DNA of 6,417 bases from Gammaproteobacteria bacterium (GTDB taxonomy: Bacteria > Pseudomonadota > Gammaproteobacteria > Pseudomonadales > Halieaceae). Below, one piece after another: positions 1-5,253 of this stretch (positions are counted from its first letter, which is position 1; each line of letters begins with the position of its first letter). The stretch spans positions 1 through 6,417 of the forward strand of contig JAAEZV010000095.1 in assembly GCA_018222695.1 (NCBI GenBank), written 5' to 3'. The notes under the pieces are model-generated. The model was not told the DNA's origin. It saw only the letters and a program-made list of their open reading frames with translations, and did no database searches. The position numbers and the translations under genes were made by a program.

Positions 1-105
1 GGCATCCACAGCGTGTGGGTGACGGGGGAGCGGGTGTTGCATGATGGCACAGTGAGCGAGGCCTTTCCCGGCCGTGTGATTCGCCGAACCAGCGCACAGC
101 CGTGA
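1..105 (+). CDS. C-terminal end of an N-acyl-D-amino-acid deacylase-like amidohydrolase (partial)
   Basis: Frame 1 is open from the window edge to TGA at 103-105 and encodes 34 residues. The piece reads as a short beta-rich tail with the pattern GIHSVWVTGERVLHDG, then a PGRVIRR end. Amidohydrolase-superfamily enzymes of the N-acyl-D-amino-acid deacylase (D-aminoacylase) type typically end this way: a small beta-sandwich returns to the N-terminal strand pair and closes with a VNGxxVxxDG...PGRxLRR signature. The catalytic metal-binding part lies upstream of the window and cannot be checked. The stop overlaps the start of the DgcN-like gene by 4 bases (GTGA), so the two are almost certainly co-transcribed and translationally coupled. 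With DgcN/DgcA downstream, a role in freeing D-amino acids from N-acyl-D-amino acids is a reasonable inference. Another amidohydrolase, such as a dihydroorotase- or imidazolonepropionase-like enzyme, cannot be excluded from 34 residues. Confidence 0.72.
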   Translation, partial: GIHSVWVTGERVLHDGTVSEAFPGRVIRRTSAQP

Positions 106-1103
106 TCGAAATCCCCTCGCCTTATCTGCTGTTTCTGGGGGATGTCAGTAACCCTCTGGATGCCAAAACCGCGATGGGTTTGCGCGACTGGCGGCCCGAC
201 CGCTGCGTTGGGCAATATCGATTACCCGGTTGCGCTGTAGATCTCGGCCTGCCCGAGATGGACTTCAGTGCGGCAGCAGCCACGGGGGCCCAAAGCGTGG
301 TGATTGGCGTGGCACCCTCGGGTGGCGCGTTGAAAGCCGAGTGGGTCGCTGCGCTCGGTGAAGCACTGCGCGCCGGACTCTCTGTGGTTAGTGGTTTACA
401 CCGCAAACTGAGCGAGGCGCCAGAGCTCGTGGACGCCGCCGCCGCATCAGGGCAGCAACTTATCGATGTGCGCGTGCCGCCTGCATCGGTACCGATCGCC
501 AGCGGCCGGCGGCGATCCGGCAACCGACTGTTAATGGTGGGCACTGACTGCTGTGTGGGTAAAAAGTATTCCGCGCTCGCGCTCCACAAAGCATTGGAGG
601 CGCGGGGGGTTGCTGCCACGTTTCGGGCCACGGGCCAGACCGGTATTTTGATTGCCGGCGGGGGCATTCCGATGGACGCGGTAGTATCCGACTTTTTATC
701 AGGGGCGGCCGAGATACTCACGCCCGATGCCGCGCCCGATCACTGGGATGTGATTGAAGGGCAGGGCTCGCTCTTTCACCCGGCCTATGCCGCGGTCACC
801 CTCGGGTTACTCCATGGGAGCCAGCCCGATGCAATGGTGCTCTGCCACGCCGTTGGACGCACCGTGATCGATGAGTACGAGGACTACCCCGTGCCTGATT
901 TACGCGAGTGCATTGCCCAGTATGAACAGGTCGCCCGGGTCACCAACAGGCAGTCGAGTATTGTTGGCATTGGCCTGAATACTCAGGGCCTCAGTGACAC
1001 CGAAGCGCTGAGTGCCTGCAGAGACGCCAGCACTCTAACGGGTCTGCCTTGTGTCGACCCCATGCGCCATGCGCTTGACTCCATTCTCGATGCGCTGCCG
1101 TAG
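102..1103 (+). CDS. dgcN: DUF1611 family protein, DgcN-type D-glutamate N-acetyltransferase
   Basis: This 333-residue protein starts at GTG 102, inside the stop of the preceding gene. The start is supported by the 4-base overlap and by the family-like N-terminus MIEIPSPYLLFLGDV; no strong Shine-Dalgarno is visible, so coupling probably drives initiation. Residues 1 to about 125 form the DUF1611 N-terminal Rossmann-like domain. Residues from about 140 form the P-loop-like C-terminal domain, with a glycine/lysine loop GTDCCVGKK at 147-155, a glycine-rich TGQTGILIAGGG at 177-188, and DVIEGQGSLFHP at 216-227. Members of this family paired with an Ala-Glu-epimerase-like gene are known as DgcN and acetylate D-glutamate with acetyl-CoA to N-acetyl-D-glutamate. 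No signal peptide is seen, so it should be cytoplasmic. Length is normal for the family. The DgcN assignment rests on family recognition plus the adjacent racemase. Older annotations would call it a DUF1611 or NAD-dependent-epimerase-like protein. Confidence 0.85.
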   Translation: MIEIPSPYLLFLGDVSNPLDAKTAMGLRDWRPDRCVGQYRLPGCAVDLGLPEMDFSAAAATGAQSVVIGVAPSGGALKAEWVAALGEALRAGLSVVSGLHRKLSEAPELVDAAAASGQQLIDVRVPPASVPIASGRRRSGNRLLMVGTDCCVGKKYSALALHKALEARGVAATFRATGQTGILIAGGGIPMDAVVSDFLSGAAEILTPDAAPDHWDVIEGQGSLFHPAYAAVTLGLLHGSQPDAMVLCHAVGRTVIDEYEDYPVPDLRECIAQYEQVARVTNRQSSIVGIGLNTQGLSDTEALSACRDASTLTGLPCVDPMRHALDSILDALP

Positions 1104-1178
1104 CGTGCCTCCTCCCATGGCGCCTGAGATTGGGGCAGAGGGCATGCGTAAGGTTGCTCTCGTTAAAGTGAAGACACG

Positions 1179-2153
1179 ATGAAACTCACCCTGACGTCGC
1201 AGCGTTGGGACATGGTCGCGCCTTTTGTCACGGCGGGAGAGACCGTGAACCACATTGATGTTTTGCACGTCATGCTTGAACACGAGGGCCTCGAGGGCCG
1301 AGCCGAAACCATGGGCGTGGACTACTTTGGTGAGACTGTTGCGAGCCTGCAGGCTGAGCTCGCAGCGCTAGATCCCCTAGCGATCGAGCAGTTAGACCGA
1401 GAGGCAGTGCACACGTTGCTACCGCCCGGCGGCAGCCGCAACGGTCTGGACTGCGCGCTGTGGGATTTACAGGCCAAACGGACGGCAGGTGGTATTGCCG
1501 CGCTGACGGGTATCCCGATGGCGCCGCTGCAGACGCTATTTACGCTCTCACTCGATGATCCCGACGCGATGGCGCGACGAGCTCATGAGGTGCCCGATCT
1601 GAAGCGACTCAAACTCAAATTAAATGCGCAGGCGCCACTTGATTGTTTACAGGCTGTTCGCGAGGCGCGCCCAGACGCGCAACTGGTCATTGATGCCAAC
1701 GGCAGTTGGACGCCGGAGTTGATGATGGCAGTGGGGGATGGATTGGCCTGCTTTGAGGTTGCGCTTTTAGAGCAGCCATTACCCAGAGGGCAAGACGCTT
1801 TATTAGAGAATCTGCGCTATCCAGTGCCACTCTGTGCCGACGAATCCTGCCAGAGCAGTGCCGAACTTGAAGCGGTGGCAGACCGCTACGACGCAATCAA
1901 CATCAAGCTCGACAAATGCGGCGGCCTGACCGACGCGCTGGCCATTCGTGAGTGGTGTCAGCGGAACAAGAAGTTGATCATGGTGGGCAACATGCTGGGG
2001 TCCTCACTTGCCATGGCACCCGCTTTGGTGGCAGCGCAAGGCGCTGATTTCGTCGATCTCGATGGGCCGATGTGGCAGCGGACCGATATAGAGCCTGGGT
2101 TGTTTATTCACCGCGGCGAGATCAGCGCTCCAGCGTCGGCGCTTTGGGGCTAG
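1179..2153 (+). CDS. dgcA: N-acetyl-D-glutamate racemase / dipeptide epimerase (enolase superfamily), DgcA-type
   Basis: This 324-residue protein belongs to the muconate-lactonizing/Ala-Glu-epimerase branch of the enolase superfamily. The N-terminal capping domain covers roughly residues 1-110 and the TIM barrel the rest. Visible catalytic landmarks are the KxK motif on strand 2 (K145, K147 in LKLKLN), metal ligands D172 (VIDANGSW), E198 (LLEQPLP) and D221 (CADES), and the opposite-face lysine in NIKLDKCGG (K243). A GNMLGSSLAMAPA loop (270-282) and a DLDGP segment (293-297) follow, as in dipeptide epimerases. All residues for two-base, Mg-dependent 1,1-proton transfer are present. Next to DgcN, the likely substrate is N-acetyl-D-glutamate, giving N-acetyl-L-glutamate; L-Ala-D/L-Glu epimerisation of murein peptides is the main alternative. 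It lies 75 bp after dgcN on the same strand, probably in one operon. A weak AGTGAAG Shine-Dalgarno precedes ATG 1179. The deacetylase that would finish the route is not in the window. Confidence 0.87.
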   Translation: MKLTLTSQRWDMVAPFVTAGETVNHIDVLHVMLEHEGLEGRAETMGVDYFGETVASLQAELAALDPLAIEQLDREAVHTLLPPGGSRNGLDCALWDLQAKRTAGGIAALTGIPMAPLQTLFTLSLDDPDAMARRAHEVPDLKRLKLKLNAQAPLDCLQAVREARPDAQLVIDANGSWTPELMMAVGDGLACFEVALLEQPLPRGQDALLENLRYPVPLCADESCQSSAELEAVADRYDAINIKLDKCGGLTDALAIREWCQRNKKLIMVGNMLGSSLAMAPALVAAQGADFVDLDGPMWQRTDIEPGLFIHRGEISAPASALWG

Positions 2154-2186
2154 CCCAGCAATAAGGCCAGCGACTTTTTAATGCAT

Positions 2187-2215
2187 TTGATAATCATTAT
2201 CATTTAGATTACACT
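2187..2215 (+). promoter_or_regulatory. Predicted sigma70 promoter of the iron-regulated unit
   Basis: A TTGATA -35 element (2187-2192, 5 of 6 consensus) is separated by exactly 17 bp from a TACACT -10 element (2210-2215, 4 of 6 consensus). This predicts transcription starting near 2222, about 13 bases before ATG 2235. The promoter starts 33 bp after the dgcA stop, so the downstream genes form a unit separate from the D-glutamate cluster. The -35 element and the spacer are covered by the Fur palindrome, an arrangement expected to give iron-dependent repression. Confidence 0.72.
2188..2202. promoter_or_regulatory. Fur box (perfect 7-1-7 palindrome)
   Basis: The 15 bases TGATAATCATTATCA are a perfect inverted repeat around a central C. 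They match the 7-1-7 Fur consensus TGATAATNATTATCA at every defined position; the inner 13 bases equal the last 13 of the 19-bp GATAATGATAATCATTATC consensus. The site overlaps the -35 element and half of the spacer of the promoter at 2187-2215. Iron-loaded Fur bound here should exclude RNA polymerase, so the downstream genes are predicted to be switched on by iron limitation. Confidence 0.88.
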
Positions 2216-2234
2216 GCCCTCTCAGGTGCGATTT

Positions 2235-2357
2235 ATGGGGGTCTTCGTGCACAAACAAAAGCAATTCTGGGCGGGACTGGTTTATCTGTTGGTGTCCGCT
2301 TTGCCGGTGTTGACTGTGTTGGCGATTGTTTTATCTCAGGCAGGGGTGCCAGCGTGA
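2235..2357 (+). CDS. Small single-span membrane protein of unknown function, Fur-regulated
   Basis: This 40-codon gene is the first in the Fur-boxed unit. It starts at ATG 2235, about 13 bases after the predicted transcription start, with an AGG Shine-Dalgarno-like element at 2224-2226. An in-frame GTG at 2247, preceded by a run of G, is an alternative start and would give 36 residues. The product has a short basic, polar N-terminus (HKQKQ), then a hydrophobic stretch from about residue 12 to 33 containing WAGLVYLLVSALPVL, and a tiny tail. This predicts one inner-membrane helix with the positive end inside. The stop overlaps the GTG start of the next gene by 4 bases (2354-2357), implying translational coupling. 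I do not recognise a family. Small membrane peptides in Fur-controlled operons sometimes modulate a transporter or sensor, but nothing here identifies a partner. Confidence 0.68.
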   Translation: MGVFVHKQKQFWAGLVYLLVSALPVLTVLAIVLSQAGVPA

Positions 2358-2842
2358 GGGCGCCTAAAGCCTCCAATGATGATCATGAGTGTGGCTTTTG
2401 CGATAAGCACTGGCAGGCGATGCGCGGTTGCGGTCTGTTCAACGCCAGGGTGTGGTTGGGCTGCCTGCGGTCTGGCATTGCGCTCAGCGAGCAGGGTCAG
2501 CTTGAGAGCGCAGAGCCTCAGTTGGTCAAGGCCTTCATTGCTGGCAAGTTGTTTTTCCGCGAGCACGAGGTTACCGGCGACGCCATCAGTGTGCTGGCAG
2601 ACAGCACTTCTGTACTGCACGTTTGCCTCAAACAGCGGAATGATATCGGGCTCGCATCTGAGGTCGTGACGTCTACCGCACATACTCTCTCTCGGGTGAT
2701 GGAGAGCAAGGGACTGCGCCGCGAGGCAATGCACGCCTGTAATCATTTACTCACACTGCACGAGATACCCCAGCAAGTACCTGCTGCGGCCCAGCTGGCC
2801 ATGGCCCGCTACATTAAGAACCCTCGAGAGATCGCTCACTAA
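2354..2842 (+). CDS. Hypothetical helical (TPR-like) protein with an N-terminal HxCxxCxxH motif, Fur-regulated
   Basis: This 162-residue protein starts at GTG 2354 within the stop of the 40-residue membrane peptide; an AGGGG stretch lies about 10 bases upstream, and coupling favours this start over the internal ATG at residue 23. I do not recognise a named family. The N-terminus carries HECGFCDKH (residues 11-19), which could bind a metal or a [Fe-S] cluster, and further cysteines lie at 26, 37, 91 and 129. From about residue 30 onward the sequence is alpha-helical with spaced small residues (ALSEQGQLESAEPQLVKA at 43-60), resembling tetratricopeptide-type helix pairs as in other short TPR-like proteins of gammaproteobacteria. 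There is no signal peptide or transmembrane span, so it is probably cytoplasmic. Because it sits directly behind the Fur box, a role in iron starvation is likely, but the reaction or partner is unknown. Confidence 0.75.
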   Translation: MRAPKASNDDHECGFCDKHWQAMRGCGLFNARVWLGCLRSGIALSEQGQLESAEPQLVKAFIAGKLFFREHEVTGDAISVLADSTSVLHVCLKQRNDIGLASEVVTSTAHTLSRVMESKGLRREAMHACNHLLTLHEIPQQVPAAAQLAMARYIKNPREIAH

Positions 2843-2887
2843 CGCTCGGAAAATCGCTGGAGCCGAGCGATACGACTTCATTTTTTT
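2843..2887 (+). terminator. Hairpin plus T-run after the 162-residue gene; possible weak terminator
   Basis: A 7-bp perfect stem begins right after the stop codon: CGCTCGG at 2843-2849 pairs with CCGAGCG at 2863-2869, with a 13-base loop. A run of seven T follows at 2881-2887, but it sits 11 bases past the stem, unlike a canonical intrinsic terminator. A second small stem, ATACG 2870-2874 with CGTAT 2890-2894, could compete. It may reduce read-through into the DUF6607 gene rather than stop it. The rest of the 108-bp gap shows no convincing promoter. Confidence 0.35.
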
Positions 2888-2950
2888 GACGTATGAGATG
2901 CGTTAGCGTTTCGGCATCGCAGACCACTCCGTGGTTCAGGACTCACTTCA

Positions 2951-4108
2951 ATGAACAGACAATCGATGCAAAGCCTTGTTGCCCAATGCGCGATCAGTGT
3001 GATGCTGGTGGCCGGTTCGGCGAAAGGCTACGACAGTGTCGCGGTCAGTGATCAAACACCACCAAGGCAGTACACGTTCTCTTGGATGTTTGCTGAATCG
3101 GACAGCATGAAGCCGCGCGGCGGCACGACCTCGGGGCCGGAGGTGCAGTTGGATACGCGGACATCGGAGGCGTTTGCTGGCCTGCAGGCCGCCGGCCTCG
3201 ATGACAGGGAGCGCGACCGCCGCGCCATTCTGGCCATGGCGGGTGATTACCGCACCAGCTTTGATTTTATTGAGACGATCGGTTTCACCGAGGGTTATCA
3301 GCCCAGAGCGCCTTATCAAAGCTGGGGCACCGAGCGGGTCTATGTGGTAGCCAATGAGCCAGACTTTGTCAGTTTGCAACACATTATCGTGATGCACTTT
3401 TTGGATGCGGACGGTTTTGAGTCTGAGGCCATGGTCGTCAAGCACTGGCGGCAAGATTGGCAATACGAGGACGCAGAAGTACACGCTTTTCAGGGGCGTG
3501 GCGCCTTTGTTCGCCGAGCACTTGACCCAGCCAGCCGCAAGGGCGCCTGGACCCAGACGGTCTATCAGGTGGACGACTCGCCGCGGTATGAAGCGGTAGG
3601 GCGTTGGACTCACGCATCAGGTGTGTCGTACTGGCAGTCAGATGATCGGCGTAGGCCGCTTCCCAGGCGCGAGTTCAGCGTCCGCGATGACTACCAAGCA
3701 CTGTACGGTTCGCACCGCATCACTATTACGCCAGCAGGTTGGACGCAGGAAGAGGATGCTTTGAAGTTGGTGCTGGATGAGAACAATCGACCTTCGAGCT
3801 CGCAGCCTTATCTGGCAAGAGAAGCTGGCTTGTCCCGCTACGATCGTGTGCTCGACTATGACTTTAGCGCTGGTGACGAGTATTGGCAAAATACGGGCGC
3901 GTTTTGGTCGCGGGTGCGTCATTACTGGGACGCTCTCTACAAAGCAGAGTCAGCGTTCAGCTTCGTTAAGTCGGCAGAGGGTATGCCGATGTTTATGGCC
4001 CTTTTTGGTATGGCTGGGGAGGACTTTGAATCTGTAGCCGACATGGATAGGGCGATTACCGCGCTTCTGGCTTCATACGTTACCATTGCGCCGCTCACTG
4101 ATAGCTGA
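2951..4108 (+). CDS. DUF6607 family secreted protein
   Basis: This 385-residue protein starts at ATG 2951, with CAGGA about 10 bases upstream as Shine-Dalgarno. Residues 1-26 look like a Sec signal peptide: basic start, hydrophobic core ISVMLVAG, and possible cleavage after AGSA or AKG. The mature protein matches my recollection of the DUF6607 family. Conserved-looking blocks are RAILAMAGDYRTSFDF (91-106), SLQHIIVMHF (141-150), KHWRQDW (164-170), TVYQVDDSPRY (203-213), PLPRREFSVRDDY (236-248) and LAREAGLSRYDRV (288-300). It is rich in Trp, Tyr and Arg and should be periplasmic or outer-membrane associated. The family has no characterised biochemical role that I know of; I associate it with neighbourhoods of TonB-dependent iron or heme receptors, which the upstream Fur box would fit. 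It may belong to that transcript, though a 108-bp gap with a hairpin intervenes. No receptor gene is visible here. Confidence 0.8.
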   Translation: MNRQSMQSLVAQCAISVMLVAGSAKGYDSVAVSDQTPPRQYTFSWMFAESDSMKPRGGTTSGPEVQLDTRTSEAFAGLQAAGLDDRERDRRAILAMAGDYRTSFDFIETIGFTEGYQPRAPYQSWGTERVYVVANEPDFVSLQHIIVMHFLDADGFESEAMVVKHWRQDWQYEDAEVHAFQGRGAFVRRALDPASRKGAWTQTVYQVDDSPRYEAVGRWTHASGVSYWQSDDRRRPLPRREFSVRDDYQALYGSHRITITPAGWTQEEDALKLVLDENNRPSSSQPYLAREAGLSRYDRVLDYDFSAGDEYWQNTGAFWSRVRHYWDALYKAESAFSFVKSAEGMPMFMALFGMAGEDFESVADMDRAITALLASYVTIAPLTDS

Positions 4109-4150
4109 GATCTGAACCGCTCATTCCCCAAGTCCGATAGTGCTGTAGCT

Positions 4151-4330
4151 GTGCGAGAAAGAACCAAAACCTGTGACTCCTGCTCGGCCCAGACGCCGAC
4201 CTTGTATCGGTGCCGGTCCAATCGGCTCAAGAACTGGAAGTTTTACTGTCGGCGCTGCACCGAGCGCCTGAAGGCGGAGCGCCCCGACAGCTATCAGTAC
4301 GGTGGCACCTGGAAGCGTTTTAAAAACTAA
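4151..4330 (+). CDS. Small zinc-ribbon protein (59 residues, CxxC...CxxC)
   Basis: A GTG-started frame encodes 59 residues ending at TAA 4328-4330. It shows two cysteine knuckles, CDSC (residues 8-11) and CRRC (33-36), with LYRCRS and WKFYC between them and a SYQYGGTWK motif near the C-terminus (48-56). This layout, two CxxC pairs about 21 residues apart followed by a conserved Y-x-Y-G-G-T-W-K end, is that of a family of very small bacterial zinc-ribbon proteins. It should bind one zinc and may contact nucleic acid or protein; no function is established to my knowledge. The frame is the same as the DUF6607 gene and starts 42 bp after its stop. No strong Shine-Dalgarno precedes GTG 4151, and no ATG lies upstream in frame before the DUF6607 stop, so GTG is the best available start. 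High Arg/Lys content fits a nucleic-acid-binding role, which is inference. Confidence 0.78.
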   Translation: MRERTKTCDSCSAQTPTLYRCRSNRLKNWKFYCRRCTERLKAERPDSYQYGGTWKRFKN

Positions 4331-4362
4331 CGCTTTCGCCAACCCAACGGCGCAAAAAAGCG
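4331..4362. repeat. Bulged inverted repeat just after the zinc-ribbon gene
   Basis: CGCTTTCGCC (4331-4340) can pair with GGCG (4349-4352) and AAAGCG (4357-4362), giving a 10-bp stem with a 4-base bulge (CAAA) and an 8-base loop. It starts immediately after the TAA stop, where a terminator would be expected, but no T-run follows on the plus strand. It may be a transcript-end stabilising hairpin. The remaining bases to 4425 hold only a weak -10-like TACACT at 4414-4419. Confidence 0.35.
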
Positions 4363-4425
4363 GTGGCCTAAAAGTCATTAATACGCCTACCTAAACTGTC
4401 TCTGGAACTTCGTTACACTCCCGTC

Positions 4426-5253
4426 ATGGATCTCATCTTCATGGCACTGCCCGTCTTTGCGTTTCTGATCTTGGCAGAGGTGGTCTTCACCTCGCTTCAG
4501 GGAGGCGGGGTGTACGCGCTCAAAGACTTTGCTGGTTCGATGTCGCAGCTGGGCATCAACAGCGTTGTGCGCCTTGGTACCGGTGGCGCGCTCATCAGCC
4601 TGCACTTTTTCCTCTATCAGTTTCGTGTGTTTGACGTGCCCAACACGGTGTGGGGCTGGATCTTCACCTTCGTGGTGATCGACTTTGTTTTTTATTGGTA
4701 TCACCGCGCCCAACACCGGGTGCGGTTTATGTGGTGTGCGCACGTCGTGCATCACTCGAGCGAGCACATGAATTTGGGCACCGCACTCAGGCAGTCGCCC
4801 ACCGGCCCCTTTACCCGGGCGCTGTTTTACTGGCCGCTGCCGCTGCTCGGTTTTCACCCCCTACTGGTCGCCAGCGCAGGCGCGGTGGCGACAATTTACG
4901 GTTTCTGGACGCATACCGAGGTGGTCAAAAAACTGTGGGGGCCGCTGGAGTGGCTGTTGGTCACGCCGTCACACCATCGCGCGCACCATGGCTCGAACCC
5001 CGAGTATGTCGATCGCAATTACGGCAACGTGTTTATTGTGTGGGATCGGCTGTTTGGCACCTTCGAGCCCGAGGTGGCGCCGGTGCGCTACGGGCTACTG
5101 ACCAATATCAACACCTACAACCCGCTGCGGATTGCCTTCGCCGAGTGGGTGCGATTGTTCAAAGACTCTTTTCAGGCGCGATCACTTCGACAGCTGGGGC
5201 AGTTGTGGTTCCGGCCGCCCCGCAGTCAGCCGGTGCTGCTCGATACGAATTAG
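4426..5253 (+). CDS. Sterol desaturase / fatty acid hydroxylase superfamily membrane protein
   Basis: This 275-residue protein carries the histidine boxes of the membrane di-iron hydroxylases: HRAQH (H93, H97), HVVHHSSEH (H106, H109, H110, H114), a separate H163 in WTHTE, and SHHRAHH (H183, H184, H187, H188). These coordinate two irons for O2-dependent hydroxylation or desaturation of a lipid. Hydrophobic spans lie at about 3-22, 45-64, 74-91 and 130-160, placing the iron site at the cytoplasmic face. Motifs NYGNVFIVWDRLFGTFEPE (198-216) and VRYGLLTNINTYNP (220-233) resemble the alkylglycerol-monooxygenase-like bacterial subgroup. Length is typical. The substrate (sterol, hopanoid, carotenoid, ether lipid or fatty acid) cannot be read from the sequence. 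ATG 4426 lacks a Shine-Dalgarno; a weak TACACT at 4414-4419 leaves open a leaderless transcript. Its stop overlaps that of the convergent DUF885 gene. Confidence 0.9.
   Translation: MDLIFMALPVFAFLILAEVVFTSLQGGGVYALKDFAGSMSQLGINSVVRLGTGGALISLHFFLYQFRVFDVPNTVWGWIFTFVVIDFVFYWYHRAQHRVRFMWCAHVVHHSSEHMNLGTALRQSPTGPFTRALFYWPLPLLGFHPLLVASAGAVATIYGFWTHTEVVKKLWGPLEWLLVTPSHHRAHHGSNPEYVDRNYGNVFIVWDRLFGTFEPEVAPVRYGLLTNINTYNPLRIAFAEWVRLFKDSFQARSLRQLGQLWFRPPRSQPVLLDTN

Noticed and set aside
122..721. Long minus-strand open frame opposite dgcN
   Set aside because: It is the antisense shadow of a clearly recognisable gene. Its translation is low-complexity in Ser, Arg, Pro and Ala and shows no family features.
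1104..1178. Possible stem GCGTGCC/GGCATGC in the dgcN-dgcA gap
   Set aside because: It needs a G-T pair, has a loop of about 35 bases and no T-run, so I do not call a terminator. I also see no convincing promoter in the gap.
2154..2186. T-run (2176-2180) after the dgcA stop as an intrinsic terminator
   Set aside because: The preceding bases form only interrupted, short pairings (AGCG/CGCT with mismatches), too weak to support a terminator call.
2336..2746. Minus-strand 136-codon open frame opposite the 162-residue Fur-unit gene
   Set aside because: The plus-strand frame has the Fur promoter, the coupled start and a coherent helical sequence. The antisense frame has no promoter or recognisable domain.
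2948..3613. Minus-strand 221-codon open frame opposite the DUF6607 gene
   Set aside because: The plus strand encodes a recognisable DUF6607 protein with a signal peptide. The antisense translation looks like random basic sequence.
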